A stretch of DNA of 49,384 nt from an uncultured beta proteobacterium (GCA_903893565.1 CAITMU010000035.1:1-49384); one strand, 5' to 3'. Positions 35,943 through 45,583 are shown, counted from the stretch's first letter. The notes: a model not told the origin generated them from the sequence alone. Numbers and translations are program-made.

Positions 35943-37256
35943 TTATAAGAGCATTTTTTTCTGTCTTTTGCTTAATTTTCTTTTGTCTATAAATTTTACA
36001 GAACGATAGGTTAGTAGTCCTACTGTGATGGATATTAAAAGAAAAACGATATAAGCGATAGGCCAGCTAATACCTTGCGTCATCATTGAGTATTCTGACA
36101 TACCCCCGATCCCGGCCAATATGTTGATTGGCATACAGACCACACTAAATACGGTTAATTGGTTTACTTTTTTATTCTGATTGATGTTGATGAAGCCAAT
36201 AATTGCATCCATCAGAAAGTTTATTTTATCGAACAAAAAAGAGGTATGATGATTTAATGAGTCAATATTATGTAGAATTTGTTTGACATCTTCCGTTTGA
36301 TCACTTTTCAATCTTTTTGATCGGATTAAAAAATTTAAAGCTCTTTGAGTGTCTAGAATGTTGCCACGGATTCGTCCATTCTCATCTTCTTCCTCAGCGA
36401 TGTTGGCAAGGGTCATAGCGGCTTGCTCATCAGTGACGGTTTCGTTAAGTACTAAGCGACCAATTTTTCCGAGTGTGTCATAAATTTTTTCCAGAGAATC
36501 GGCGGAGCATTCTACGTCGGCACCGTAAAGATTCAGTAATACATCCACACAGTCATTGACATAATGAGGCTGGGTGAGTGCTCGCCGCTTCTCTAATTGA
36601 AAAACGGGTAATTCTTGATTTCTAATAGAAAATAAAATTCCCTGGTGAAGAATAAAGGCCACAGGGACTCTTTGTGAAACGTGATTGGATTCAATGAGAA
36701 AATTAGAATGCAAGTGAATGGATTGATTTTCATCAATAAAAAAACGAGATGACACTTCTAATTCTGTTTCTTCAATAGGATCAGGTAATTCGACTGAAAA
36801 GTGGGCGCTTAAAAAAGCTCTCTCATGATGTGTGGTATTAACGAGGTCAACCCATACGGGGTGAATTTCTTTTAAATCGTGGCGACCTGAAATATCGATT
36901 CTTTGTAATCGATTATCTACGGTTATAAAAAGGTTAACTTTTCCACTAGTAAAATCGGGTTCTTTTCCTTGGGCGAGTTGTAACCTCAGGTCGTCAGACA
37001 ATTCCCATAAAATTTCATTTTTTCTTTCAGAAGGGATTTGATGCCAAAGTTGTTGGGCATTTTCTTTGCTCAGTTGATTGAGCATACTAGCTAATTTATC
37101 GGAATCGTTAGAATGGATAAAATTTGCAATTTCTGCATTATGTTGTTTATTTAATAGTGCTTGTACTGCCTCGTGACGAATCATTTTTTGATTGTTAACC
37201 AATTCACCAACTACCTTCTGTTTTTCAAGTATTTCAATAAGCTTAAAGATAGACAT
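35943..37256 (-). CDS. CorA-like divalent metal transporter with MgtE-type N-terminal domain
   Basis: The 437-residue protein has two parts. Residues about 25-95 (QALLNKQHNAEIANFI, QLSKENAQQLWHQIP, LWELSDDLRLQLAQ) resemble the helical MgtE N domain. The rest is CorA-like, with a cytoplasmic funnel, a long helix (RGNILDTQRALNFLIRSKRL) and two C-terminal membrane segments. The CorA filter motif GMN is replaced by GMS in GIGGMSEYSMMT, so ion specificity may differ from classic Mg2+ CorA. No ribosome-binding site is obvious. The neighbours give no hint of a partner; Mg2+ handling may relate to polyphosphate and ATP status (speculative). Confidence 0.75.
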   Translation of the reverse strand: MSIFKLIEILEKQKVVGELVNNQKMIRHEAVQALLNKQHNAEIANFIHSNDSDKLASMLNQLSKENAQQLWHQIPSERKNEILWELSDDLRLQLAQGKEPDFTSGKVNLFITVDNRLQRIDISGRHDLKEIHPVWVDLVNTTHHERAFLSAHFSVELPDPIEETELEVSSRFFIDENQSIHLHSNFLIESNHVSQRVPVAFILHQGILFSIRNQELPVFQLEKRRALTQPHYVNDCVDVLLNLYGADVECSADSLEKIYDTLGKIGRLVLNETVTDEQAAMTLANIAEEEDENGRIRGNILDTQRALNFLIRSKRLKSDQTEDVKQILHNIDSLNHHTSFLFDKINFLMDAIIGFININQNKKVNQLTVFSVVCMPINILAGIGGMSEYSMMTQGISWPIAYIVFLLISITVGLLTYRSVKFIDKRKLSKRQKKMLL

Positions 37257-37289
37257 GAATGTTGTAACTATTAAGTAATCAATAGAATA

Positions 37290-37478
37290 TTATTTTAAGT
37301 TTTCTAGATTATTTCCACCATAGATATGCCATCTTTTTATTTTCTCAAAAAAAATTTCCAAATCTGAATAAGGTATTTTTTTTAGATCTGAAAAATTAAT
37401 TGAGTCAGTTTTTTGGGCAATTGAAATTAAATAATCCAAAGATGATGAATCGGAAAGAGTTTTAGTGCTAGTTTTCAT
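37290..37478 (-). CDS. Small hypothetical protein (62 aa)
   Basis: A short minus-strand frame, MKTSTKTLSDSSSLDYLISI and then FSDLKKIPYSDLEIFFEKI, lies just upstream of the CorA-like gene on the same strand. It has a plausible coding composition and a polar, helical character. It lacks a clear ribosome-binding site, and no family is known to me. It may be a real small gene or chance in AT-rich DNA. Confidence 0.35.
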   Translation of the reverse strand: MKTSTKTLSDSSSLDYLISIAQKTDSINFSDLKKIPYSDLEIFFEKIKRWHIYGGNNLENLK

Positions 37479-37654
37479 GGTTTTTTAATAGATTTTATAA
37501 AAGTTTGGTTCTAGTTCGAAGTGAAAAGTTGAATATAAGTTAGGTGTCTGAGAATTGTTTTTCTTTTCTGAGTCCCTTGATTCCTACCGCCAACTTGCCG
37601 TGTAATATAAACGTGTCATTCAAAAAAATTGAAATCAGATTCCTAGTCTCTTGA

Positions 37655-38115
37655 CAGAATGATTTAATAACTCCCAAAGTGCCAATAATCTGGGGGTGGA
37701 TAAATCTACTATCTCTGGAGAGATCAGATGAAATAAGGGTAATAGAGGCTATTGCCAAAGTAAGCCAATGCATCAGTTAAAAAGCGTTGTGAAGGCTGTT
37801 GAAACACGTAATACAGTGGATCACTGGGAAGCTGACACAATGATTGATATAGTTCATGAAAAAGTCATCATGACATTAGTTGAGAGTAAAAGCGTTTGCT
37901 CCAGGGTGGCCAATGTGTCACATAAAAGCTCTGTTCTAGTTCGCAATGCAGTGAGTAAATTTTTACAGGCTCCAGGGTCTGTTCGCCAAAGAAATCAAGA
38001 CTCAGCACGATCTCAATGGTTTACTTCGGCAGTACATTGCTAAAAAAATTCTTTATCAACATTGATTGACGAAGAACTTAAAATGATACGAATACGTCTT
38101 AATCGCCGGTTTTTA
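37655..38115 (+). pseudogene. Decayed IS30-family transposase
   Basis: Pieces of an IS30 transposase appear in order but broken. The HTH remnant is NNLGVDKSTISGEIR, then an in-frame TGA, then NKGNRGYCQSKPMHQ. The DDE-domain start VETRNTVDHWEADTMIDIVHE and VTLVESKS-like MTLVESKSVCSRVANV follow. After a frameshift and internal deletion come HDLNGLLRQYIAKKI and DEELKMIRIRLNRRF. The middle catalytic block is missing, so it is inactive. No terminal inverted repeats or target duplications could be identified. Confidence 0.85.
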
Positions 38116-38399
38116 TTGAATTTTAATTAATTAATTTCTTACACATTGGTTAATTTTTTTATCATAATGCTGCCCTTCTTGACATGCCTTTGTATGCTTG
38201 CCGTAAACCGAGGGGGTCAACCCAAGTATTAACACTATCGCGATAATTTTTTTCATAATATTTTGCTCAAAGTGTTATTCAATTATGTGATCTCATTAAC
38301 AGGTAAGAATTGTAAGCTATTCTTTACCAATTTGCCTTTAATCAATTTTGTAATTCATAATTGCATTTACATTAGATTTCGTCGTAATGTTTAAATATT

Positions 38400-38427
38400 A
38401 TTACAAATTTATTGCAATTTCATGACA
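38400..38427 (-). promoter_or_regulatory. Triple Pho-like repeat, reverse orientation
   Basis: Read on the minus strand, TGTCAT (38422-38427), TGCAAT (38411-38416) and TGTAAT (38400-38405) lie exactly 11 bp apart. The orientation is opposite to the phosphoesterase gene downstream, and no minus-strand gene follows closely, so it may be coincidental in AT-rich DNA or act at a distance. Confidence 0.35.
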
Positions 38428-38563
38428 ATTTATCCTTTTGTTTTTTTTATTTCCCTCACATCAAAAGAAGAGATATGGCTTTAGAATTGGCCTTTGTCTA
38501 TCCCACGTTTTTATTAGGCGATGCTTATTGCAAGGGTTTCATACAGGTCAATATAATGTGGTA

Positions 38564-38585
38564 TGTCATAAAAAGGAAATATTAA
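38564..38585 (+). promoter_or_regulatory. Possible Pho half-site and -10 of the secreted phosphoesterase
   Basis: A perfect TGTCAT (38564-38569) is followed 10 bp later by TATTAA (38580-38585), about 55 bp before ATG 38640. A second repeat 11 bp upstream is not recognisable, so this is a weak call. Confidence 0.3.
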
Positions 38586-38639
38586 CTTGTTATGTTGCTT
38601 GCATATATAATTGATTAATTTGTTTAGTGGGTTCTATTT

Positions 38640-39908
38640 ATGAATGTAAGATCTAGTAACGGTTTCTTTTCCGTCCTTCGAGGGTTCGCTCTTTTTTGGT
38701 CTGTTGCTGCTAGTTCAGTACTGGCCGCTGATGCTTTTCATTGGGTTCAGCATGTACCGGGTGGCTTGGAGGCACGTGCGATTTCTGAGAATGGTATTTG
38801 CCCTGAGTTACTGGTAGATGGCGTTTCCTCACTCATGAACCCGCGTTCTACACCGGGTGATCAATATCCGATTACGGTTTGTGCTCTGCGATTGCCATTG
38901 ACCACACAGAGTCTTCAGATGGGGCAAACCAAGATAGTGTTGCCTACCCTGACACCTACACGTATTTTAGTAATCGGTGACACTGGATGCAGGCTTAAAG
39001 GTAAGCGGGTACAGGCTTGCAATGATCCAGTGGCGTGGCCTTTTCGTGCTGGTGCTGAGCATGTTGCATCGCTAAAACCGGATCTTATCCTACATGTCGG
39101 GGATTTCCATTATCGTGAGAGTCCCTGTCCCTCAGCCAACAGTGGGTGTGCGGGGAGTTCTTTTGGTGACACGTGGGAGGTTTGGAAAGAAGATTTCTTT
39201 TCGCCGGTCGGGAAATTATTGGCAGCCGCACCTTGGATCATGGTGCGCGGTAATCACGAGGAATGTGAACGCGGCGGGAGGGGGTGGGCGCGCACCCTTG
39301 ATCCCTATGCGTGGTCTTTGGATAATGGGTGCTTGCCATCGGCTGAGCCTTATGTAGTGGATATTGGTAAAGTAGCGATAGCGGTGATGGATGTTTCAAC
39401 GGCAGATGAAGAGGCTGTCAATGAAAAACAGGCAGATCGTTATCGACAGCAATATGCTCAGGTTGCACGTGAAGCAAAAAAACCAGTTTGGATAGCACAA
39501 CATCGTCCAATCTGGGCCCTTGAATCCACGATGCCTAAACCGGCTGGTGACAATAAGACGCTTGCAGCGGCTGCCGCTAGTGGTTTTGCGGATAATGTGT
39601 CGGCATTATTCTCAGGTCACCATCATGTGCTTGAAGTATTAAACTATGAGCAAGGATTCCCCACTCAATTTGTATCTGGTCACGGTGGAGATGACTTGTC
39701 TACTACTGTTCCTACACACTCAGACGGAATGTTAATCAACGGTCTTCAAGTAAAGCGTGGAATCGCAAAAGTAGGAACTTTTGGTTATAGCCTGCTTGAA
39801 CGCGAGGCAGTTGCCGATAGCACAGCATGGACATTTAGTGGTTTTGATTATCAGGGTAATCTCTTACTTAAATGCTCGTTACGAGGGCATGATGTCAATT
39901 GCGAATAG
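38640..39908 (+). CDS. Secreted calcineurin-like metallophosphoesterase
   Basis: The 422-residue protein has a signal peptide (FALFWSVAASSVLA, cleaved near AADAF). Metal-ligand motifs appear in order: ILVIGDTGCR, LILHVGDFHYRE, MVRGNHEECERGG, WIAQHRPIWALES and ALFSGHHHVLEVL. The layout resembles periplasmic or extracellular purple acid phosphatase-like enzymes. Cysteines are numerous, consistent with disulfides outside the cytoplasm. A likely role is release of phosphate from organic esters for PstS uptake; its specificity is unknown. Base composition seems richer in GC than its AT-rich surroundings, so later acquisition is possible. It converges on ppk with only about 24 bp between. Confidence 0.85.
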   Translation: MNVRSSNGFFSVLRGFALFWSVAASSVLAADAFHWVQHVPGGLEARAISENGICPELLVDGVSSLMNPRSTPGDQYPITVCALRLPLTTQSLQMGQTKIVLPTLTPTRILVIGDTGCRLKGKRVQACNDPVAWPFRAGAEHVASLKPDLILHVGDFHYRESPCPSANSGCAGSSFGDTWEVWKEDFFSPVGKLLAAAPWIMVRGNHEECERGGRGWARTLDPYAWSLDNGCLPSAEPYVVDIGKVAIAVMDVSTADEEAVNEKQADRYRQQYAQVAREAKKPVWIAQHRPIWALESTMPKPAGDNKTLAAAAASGFADNVSALFSGHHHVLEVLNYEQGFPTQFVSGHGGDDLSTTVPTHSDGMLINGLQVKRGIAKVGTFGYSLLEREAVADSTAWTFSGFDYQGNLLLKCSLRGHDVNCE

Positions 39909-39932
39909 TCGGTAGTTGATAGTAAAACGTAA

Positions 39933-42020
39933 TTAACTTTTTTCCCAAAGCATGACTTGTGAATTTATCTGATTGGATCCCCCAATCACTTTCTTATATT
40001 GACCTAATGAATTCATGATCCAAGCCCCGTAGTTATCTTTCAAAGGATTTTTCAATCCTTCTTCAATGACCCTGGCTTTTATTTGAGGATCCAAAATGGG
40101 GAACGCAATTTCCACTCGATGATGTAAGTTCCTATCCATCCAGTCAGCGCTGGAAAGAAAGGTTTTTTCTTCTCCACCAGCGTAGAAATAAAAAATGCGG
40201 TGATGCTCAAGGAATCGCCCTATGATTGAGCGGACTTGAATGTTTTCTGATAGACCTTTTATGTTGGGTTTTAATGTGCAAACTCCACGTATGATAAGTT
40301 CAATCTTTACACCTGCGGCAGAAGCTTTATAAAGTTCCTGAATGACAGTGTGTTCTAATAGTGCATTCATTTTGGCAATGATATGACCTTTTTTACCAGC
40401 CTTGGCATTTTTGGCTTCTTGACGAATATGATCAATGATTTTTCCATGTAGGGTAAACGGAGATTGCCAAAGCCTGGCAAGATTAATCCTTTGCACGGTT
40501 CCCGTCAGTTGTTGAAAGACCAGATGCACATCATTGCAAATCTTAGTCTCTGCAGTAAATAATCCGAAATCGGTATATAACTTTGCTGTTTTGGGATGGT
40601 AATTACCCGTGCTCAGGTGTACGTAGCTTGCCAGCTTAGTTTTTCCCTTAATGCCGTTAATGGGTTCTCTTCGAATGATCAGCAGCATTTTCGCGTGACA
40701 TTTGTGACCCACCACGCCGTAGACGACATGGGCTCCCACTTCTTCGAGTTTTGTGGCCCAGTTGATGTTTGTTTGTTCTTCAAAACGGGCCAATAACTCT
40801 AATACGACCGTTACTTCTTTTCCGTTTTTGGCCGCCTTCATCAAGGCATCCATTACTTCAGATTCATCCCCTGTGCGATAAACGGTTTGCTTGATCGCTA
40901 AAACTTGGGGATCTTCCGCTGCTTGGCGAAGTAACATCAAAACTGGTTCGAAACTCTCGTAGGGTAAATGCAGCAAGATATCTTTTTGTCTAATGAGTTT
41001 AAATAGATCGCTGTATTGTTTTGAATCGTAGGCAAAGCGAGGGGTTTTTTGTTTAAACTTGAGTTCAGGTCGATTGAGCAGTTCGGGAATTTTAGATAAA
41101 CGCACCAAATTAACCGGCCCACTAACGCGGTAACAATCTTCATCGGTGAGATGACATTTATCTCGAATAAGCTCGATAAGTTCGTTAGGCGTTTCAGCGG
41201 CTATTTCAAGTTTCACTGCATCGCCCAAATGGCGGGTTGGCAATTCTCCTTCTAGAGCTAATCGTAAATCAGTCATTTCGTCTTCTGAGACAAAAAGGTC
41301 TGAATTACGTGTGACTCTAAATTGATAACAGCCTGTAGTTTCGATCCCAGGAAATAATTCTGAAACAAAGGCTTGCATGAAAGAAGTCAATAAGACGAAA
41401 CAGTCTTTATTGCCACTTAAGTATTTCGGCATTTTGATTAATCGGGGCAATACCCGAGGGGCCTGAACCACCGCTAAATGCGCTTTGCGTCCGAAATTGT
41501 CTCTCCCATGTAGGGTTACTAGAAAGTTTAGACTTTTATTAATAACCTTAGGAAAAGGGTGAGCCGGATCCAGTGCAATGGGCGTTAATAAAGGAAAGAG
41601 TTCGCGCTTAAAGTATTGCTTGGCCCATTTTTTTTGTTTATCGTGCCAATGAGGATTGATATCAATTTCTATGTTTTTTGCTGATAGTTGGGGTATGATC
41701 TGTTCAATTAATATGCTATATTTTTTGGTTACCAGTTCATGTGTTTTTTGTGCAATGTTTTTGAATGAATCCGATACGGCTATTCCATCTAGCAATATTT
41801 TTTCTGGATTATTTTTCAATTGCTCTTTGATGCCGGCCATACGTACTTCAAAGAATTCATCTAAATTTGAAGAGACAATACAAATAAATTTTAGCCTCTC
41901 CAGTAAGGGAACGTTTGGATCTTCTGCTTGGGCCAGTACCCTAGAATTAAATTCTAGAATACCGAGCTCGCGATTTAATATGGATGAGGTAGGTATATCG
42001 AGGAAGGTATTTCGAGTCAT
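39933..42020 (-). CDS. ppk: Polyphosphate kinase 1
   Basis: The 695-residue protein is full length for PPK1. The N-terminal domain reads LNRELGILEFNSRVLAQAED and LKFICIVSSNLDEFFEVRM. The catalytic histidine region is VVYGVVGHKCHAKMLLI; a second histidine region is GRFLEHHRIFYFY, followed by FLSSADWMDRNLHHRVEIAFP. LHLPYESFEPVLMLLRQAAEDP is also typical. It reversibly makes polyphosphate from ATP, storing phosphate. It is divergent from ppx, with 137 bp between starts. I found no convincing Pho box there. Confidence 0.97.
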   Translation of the reverse strand: MTRNTFLDIPTSSILNRELGILEFNSRVLAQAEDPNVPLLERLKFICIVSSNLDEFFEVRMAGIKEQLKNNPEKILLDGIAVSDSFKNIAQKTHELVTKKYSILIEQIIPQLSAKNIEIDINPHWHDKQKKWAKQYFKRELFPLLTPIALDPAHPFPKVINKSLNFLVTLHGRDNFGRKAHLAVVQAPRVLPRLIKMPKYLSGNKDCFVLLTSFMQAFVSELFPGIETTGCYQFRVTRNSDLFVSEDEMTDLRLALEGELPTRHLGDAVKLEIAAETPNELIELIRDKCHLTDEDCYRVSGPVNLVRLSKIPELLNRPELKFKQKTPRFAYDSKQYSDLFKLIRQKDILLHLPYESFEPVLMLLRQAAEDPQVLAIKQTVYRTGDESEVMDALMKAAKNGKEVTVVLELLARFEEQTNINWATKLEEVGAHVVYGVVGHKCHAKMLLIIRREPINGIKGKTKLASYVHLSTGNYHPKTAKLYTDFGLFTAETKICNDVHLVFQQLTGTVQRINLARLWQSPFTLHGKIIDHIRQEAKNAKAGKKGHIIAKMNALLEHTVIQELYKASAAGVKIELIIRGVCTLKPNIKGLSENIQVRSIIGRFLEHHRIFYFYAGGEEKTFLSSADWMDRNLHHRVEIAFPILDPQIKARVIEEGLKNPLKDNYGAWIMNSLGQYKKVIGGSNQINSQVMLWEKS

Positions 42021-42157
42021 TATTTTTTCAATGATTTGTTTTGACCATTCTGAATGATCTTTAAGTTGAATATCAAAATAAGCGTAATTGCTAATTCTAA
42101 ATTTAGTATTTGGTCATTGTCCTGACTATTTATGAAAGAAATGTGAATTTTAATAAA

Positions 42158-43738
42158 ATGCCCTCAGATTCATTGATTAATATTACTCCAAAGCAAGAGC
42201 CTTTAAATTCTTTTGTAGACAGGAATATTGTTGCTTCTGTTGATTTGGGGTCCAATAGCTTTAGAATGGTGATCGCTCAAATTCTGGAGACTCGTTCGGG
42301 CCTTCAATTAAAGCCGATAGATACTTTACGCGAGCCTGTTAAGCTAGCCGCAGGCTTAGATTCCGATAAAAAGCTCGATAAAGAGTCTTTTGTCAGAGGG
42401 TTAGACGCGATTCGCCGGTTCGGCGAAAGACTAAGAAGTTTCCCCCCTAGTCAAGTCAGAGTGGTGGCTACCAACACGCTAAGGGTCGCGCGTAATGCAG
42501 CGCAATTCATCGAGCAGGCCCAATTGGCTTTGGGCTTTCCTATTGAGGTCATTGCAGGCAGGGAAGAAGCCCGTTTGATTTATTTGGGGGCGGCTCATGA
42601 CGCGCCTGCCTGTAATGATTTACGTCTGGTTATTGATATCGGAGGGGGGTCTACTGAATTCATCATCGGACGCGATTACGATGCCAAGATGATGGAGAGT
42701 CTTTATATTGGATGTGTATCTTTTAGTAAGGAATTCTTTCCTGATGGGGCTATAGATGCCCATTTTTTCAAACAAGCAGAGCTTGCGGCTCGTCAGGAAA
42801 TTCAGGTCATTAGCAAGGAATTTCGCAAAAAAGGGTGGAAGCAAGTGATTGGTTCTTCTGGCACCGCCAGAGCCATTGCAGAGCTCATCGCTGCTAATGG
42901 ACTAGATGGCCCTGCCCATGACTTGGCCGAGACCGATCTTGGGGGCTCTATTACTCGGGATAGCCTGATTCAGCTAAAAACATTATTACTTAAGTCAGAC
43001 TATATTCAAGATTGTAAACTGAGCGGCCTTAAATCAGACCGGCGTTTTGTTTTACCCGGTGGATTGGCAATTATGATTGCCGCTTTTGACGAACTCAAAA
43101 TTGAGTCCATGGAAGTGGTGGAAGCGGCATTACGTATGGGAGTGATCTACGATTTTCTTGGTCGAACGAATCACCAAGATATGCGGTTTGTCACTGTTGA
43201 TCAGTTTATGCAACGCTACGGTGTTGATCTTGAGCAAGCCAATCGAGTGGAAAAATTAGTGATTGTTTTTTTACAACAATTTCCCATCTCAGATGGTATT
43301 GACAGAAAAAATAATACTGCCTTGCTGGGCTGGGCGGCAAAGCTACATGAAATTGGATTGTCGATTTCTCATAATGGATATCACAAACACTCCGCCTATA
43401 TCGTGACCTATTCTGATATGCCCGGCTTTTCTAAAAATGATCAAGATCGACTATCGGTATTACTCTTAGGTCATACGGGTAAATTAGGAAAGCTTTTTCT
43501 GTCCCGTAGTTTTATCGATTGGCGGATGCTCTTATGTTTAAGACTGGCCATTATTCTTTGTCGGCGTCGCACTCAACAAGAAATACCAGTGATTCAGATT
43601 AAAGAGACTAAAAAAGGTTACAAATTGACTCTGGCTAATAGTTGGATTGCGTTAAACCCACTCACTGAATTTAGTTTACGTAAAGAATCAGATCAATGGA
43701 CGGGCATCGGAAAAGAGTTGATTCTGGATTACGTGTGA
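42158..43738 (+). CDS. ppx: Exopolyphosphatase (Ppx/GppA family)
   Basis: ATG 42158 is preferred over a TTG at 42110; the product is 526 residues. The actin-like ATPase fold is marked by VASVDLGSNSFRMVIAQI, RVVATNTLRVARNAAQFI, EVIAGREEARLIYLGAAH, LVIDIGGGSTEFIIGRD and GSSGTARAIAELI. The C-terminal helical domain (AKLHEIGLSISHNGYHKHSAYI) is HD-like, as in longer Ppx proteins. It degrades polyphosphate and may also hydrolyse pppGpp. The divergent pairing with ppk is a common arrangement that balances the polyphosphate pool. Confidence 0.95.
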   Translation: MPSDSLINITPKQEPLNSFVDRNIVASVDLGSNSFRMVIAQILETRSGLQLKPIDTLREPVKLAAGLDSDKKLDKESFVRGLDAIRRFGERLRSFPPSQVRVVATNTLRVARNAAQFIEQAQLALGFPIEVIAGREEARLIYLGAAHDAPACNDLRLVIDIGGGSTEFIIGRDYDAKMMESLYIGCVSFSKEFFPDGAIDAHFFKQAELAARQEIQVISKEFRKKGWKQVIGSSGTARAIAELIAANGLDGPAHDLAETDLGGSITRDSLIQLKTLLLKSDYIQDCKLSGLKSDRRFVLPGGLAIMIAAFDELKIESMEVVEAALRMGVIYDFLGRTNHQDMRFVTVDQFMQRYGVDLEQANRVEKLVIVFLQQFPISDGIDRKNNTALLGWAAKLHEIGLSISHNGYHKHSAYIVTYSDMPGFSKNDQDRLSVLLLGHTGKLGKLFLSRSFIDWRMLLCLRLAIILCRRRTQQEIPVIQIKETKKGYKLTLANSWIALNPLTEFSLRKESDQWTGIGKELILDYV

Positions 43739-43791
43739 GAGTTTAAATAGGGTTTCATTGTCTTCTGAAAAATAAAATCTTGAATTAACCC

Positions 43792-44577
43792 TTAGTGTCG
43801 GCCTCTAAATTCTACCCATATTTCAAAATTAAGCTTCTTGCCTTTTTGATCTTCCGTAGGATTCGGAAAACTTGCATTAGTGACTGCGCGTATAGCCGCG
43901 TTGTCAACCAAGCTCATCCCACTAGGTACCGTTACTTTCACATTGTCAGCAATAGCATCCTTTAGACTAAATGCAACACGCGTCTTGCCGTAGAAGTCTA
44001 AGGTTAAAGCAGCTGGAGGGTATACGAATGCATTTTGTACGGCTGATTTTACCTTAGCAAGGTATTCTTCAGACGGATTGATGGGGCCTGAGGCTTGAGG
44101 TGGAGGCGGGGGTGGAGGGGGTGTGATTTTAACCGGTACCGGTGCAGGACTCGGTGCAGGACTGGGCGGTTTTGACACGACAACCGGCTCAGCAGGTATA
44201 TCACTTGGTGCTCGGGTGACAGCAACGGGGAGTGGTTCTACGGGTTGAGGCGATGCCAGCACGGGTCTGGGTTCCATTATTGTAGGAGAAATTTCTTTTA
44301 TTTTGGCCTGCACTGGAATGGGTTTGGGAGGAGGAGGAGGAGGAGGAATAGGCTTGGGGGGGTCCTCGGGCTTTATCTGCTCAACCTCCTTTATTTCTTC
44401 GATTTGAATGGGTAGAGGAATAATTTTTGTGAGGTTCGTCTGAATGCTTAGCCAAGCGATGAGTGCAGCCACAGCCACACTTTCCATCGTAATAGCGATA
44501 CCTAAGGCCTTAAATGTCCGATTCTTTTTTACGGAAAGATCATTTAAAGGAAGACGGAAAGCGTAAGTATCGTTCAT
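43792..44577 (-). CDS. tonB: TonB-like energy transducer
   Basis: The 261-residue protein has one N-terminal membrane anchor (ITMESVAVAALIAWLSI). A long proline-rich stretch, including PKPIPPPPPPPKPIPV and PPPPPPPPQASGP, would span the periplasm. The C-terminal TonB domain contains YLAKVKSAVQNAFVYPPAAL and GMSLVDNAAIRAVTNASFPNP. It passes proton-motive energy from ExbBD to outer-membrane receptors. Its ATG overlaps the exbD stop, completing an exbB-exbD-tonB operon. The receptor encoded upstream is the natural client. Confidence 0.92.
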   Translation of the reverse strand: MNDTYAFRLPLNDLSVKKNRTFKALGIAITMESVAVAALIAWLSIQTNLTKIIPLPIQIEEIKEVEQIKPEDPPKPIPPPPPPPKPIPVQAKIKEISPTIMEPRPVLASPQPVEPLPVAVTRAPSDIPAEPVVVSKPPSPAPSPAPVPVKITPPPPPPPPQASGPINPSEEYLAKVKSAVQNAFVYPPAALTLDFYGKTRVAFSLKDAIADNVKVTVPSGMSLVDNAAIRAVTNASFPNPTEDQKGKKLNFEIWVEFRGRH

Positions 44578-44969
44578 GGGTTAACGTTTTTAGCCGCAAG
44601 CCCGACCTGTGTGGCTCCGCCTGATCGTACGGCGTCAATAGCATTCATCAATTCCTGAAGATTGACCGAAGCGCCACCTGCAATAGTAACCGCCAATGTT
44701 TCAGGGTTATGTGATCGTACTAGTTGAGTCAATTGAGGCGATAAAAGAGATTTGCCTTCTACTAAGAATTGTCCATTGCCTTGTACTTCTACCAGTAATT
44801 TGGGGGAGGGTATTTTAGTGGCCGTGCTACTGGTTGGCATTTTACTTAGATGACCTGATGTCGGGATCATTCGAAGGGTCATCATTGCAAAAAAAACTAA
44901 TAAAAATAACATGATATCGATCATTGGGATGATTTCAATACGCGCTTTTTTGACCGCAAAATATCTCAT
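44574..44969 (-). CDS. exbD: ExbD/TolR-type biopolymer transport protein
   Basis: The 131-residue protein begins with a short cytoplasmic tail and then RIEIIPMIDIMLFLLVFFAMM, the single membrane helix carrying the proton-conducting aspartate. The remaining periplasmic domain ends near GATQVGLAAKN. It forms a proton channel with ExbB. It sits two bases after exbB and overlaps tonB, so the three are coupled. Confidence 0.93.
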   Translation of the reverse strand: MRYFAVKKARIEIIPMIDIMLFLLVFFAMMTLRMIPTSGHLSKMPTSSTATKIPSPKLLVEVQGNGQFLVEGKSLLSPQLTQLVRSHNPETLAVTIAGGASVNLQELMNAIDAVRSGGATQVGLAAKNVNP

Positions 44970-44971
44970 TT

Positions 44972-45583
44972 TTAATACCGTCGGTTAAGTAACATGACTT
45001 TGATGGTTTCTAGTTGGTGAACAATGAGCCGCACCCGAGTATTTAACCAATTAAAAAAGATCAATCCCAACATGGCTATGAATAAACCACAGGCTGTGGC
45101 AATTAATGCCTCGGCGATCCCCCCTGTAATTTGACTCGCTCCATTTTGAACGTCATCTAAAACAGAAAAGGCATGAAACATGCCTATGATGGTTCCGAAT
45201 AAACCAACCAAGGGGGCTAAAGTAATGGCCGTATCGAGCATCCACAAAGATCGATCCAGTTGAGGCACTTCATGCATGACAGATTCTTCGAAACGTCGCG
45301 ATAATAATTCAGTGCTTTCTTGTGATTGTTGTAGGCCAGCCACTTGAATCACTCGTGTGTGGGGTAAATGAGCATATTGGGGTAATTGCAGCTTTGCTTG
45401 AAGGGTCTTAAATTCCAGTTGTTGTTGTAATAAGTCCATTAATTCCGATCCACGATGGAACATGGAGGATAGATGAGCGGAGCGTTCTATGATCACGGTT
45501 AGTGCCACTAAAAGTAGTAGTGCCATGAAATATAGGGTGCCACCAGAATGGTTAGCAAGTTCAATTAATTTATTTAGATTCAT
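44972..45583 (-). CDS. exbB: ExbB/TolQ-type biopolymer transport protein
   Basis: The 203-residue protein has three hydrophobic segments: GTLYFMALLLLVALTVIIE, LDTAITLAPLVGLFGTIIGM and GIAEALIATACGLFIAMLGLIFFN. The APLVGLFGTIIGM and GGIAEALIATA stretches are the family signatures lining the proton path. It is the first gene of the exbB-exbD-tonB operon and lies beyond the terminator of the receptor gene, so it needs its own promoter or leaky read-through. Confidence 0.93.
   Translation of the reverse strand: MNLNKLIELANHSGGTLYFMALLLLVALTVIIERSAHLSSMFHRGSELMDLLQQQLEFKTLQAKLQLPQYAHLPHTRVIQVAGLQQSQESTELLSRRFEESVMHEVPQLDRSLWMLDTAITLAPLVGLFGTIIGMFHAFSVLDDVQNGASQITGGIAEALIATACGLFIAMLGLIFFNWLNTRVRLIVHQLETIKVMLLNRRY

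Larger units (their letters stand above)
38116..38639. other. AT-rich intergenic region upstream of the secreted phosphoesterase
   Basis: About 520 bp with no gene. It contains the Pho-box-like repeats described separately, near 38400 and 38564. Otherwise nothing was recognised. Confidence 0.5.

Noticed and set aside
42021..42157. A GGTCAT in the ppk-ppx divergent region as a Pho box
   Set aside because: Only one hexamer fits; the positions 11 bp to either side do not match, and no spaced -10 supports it.
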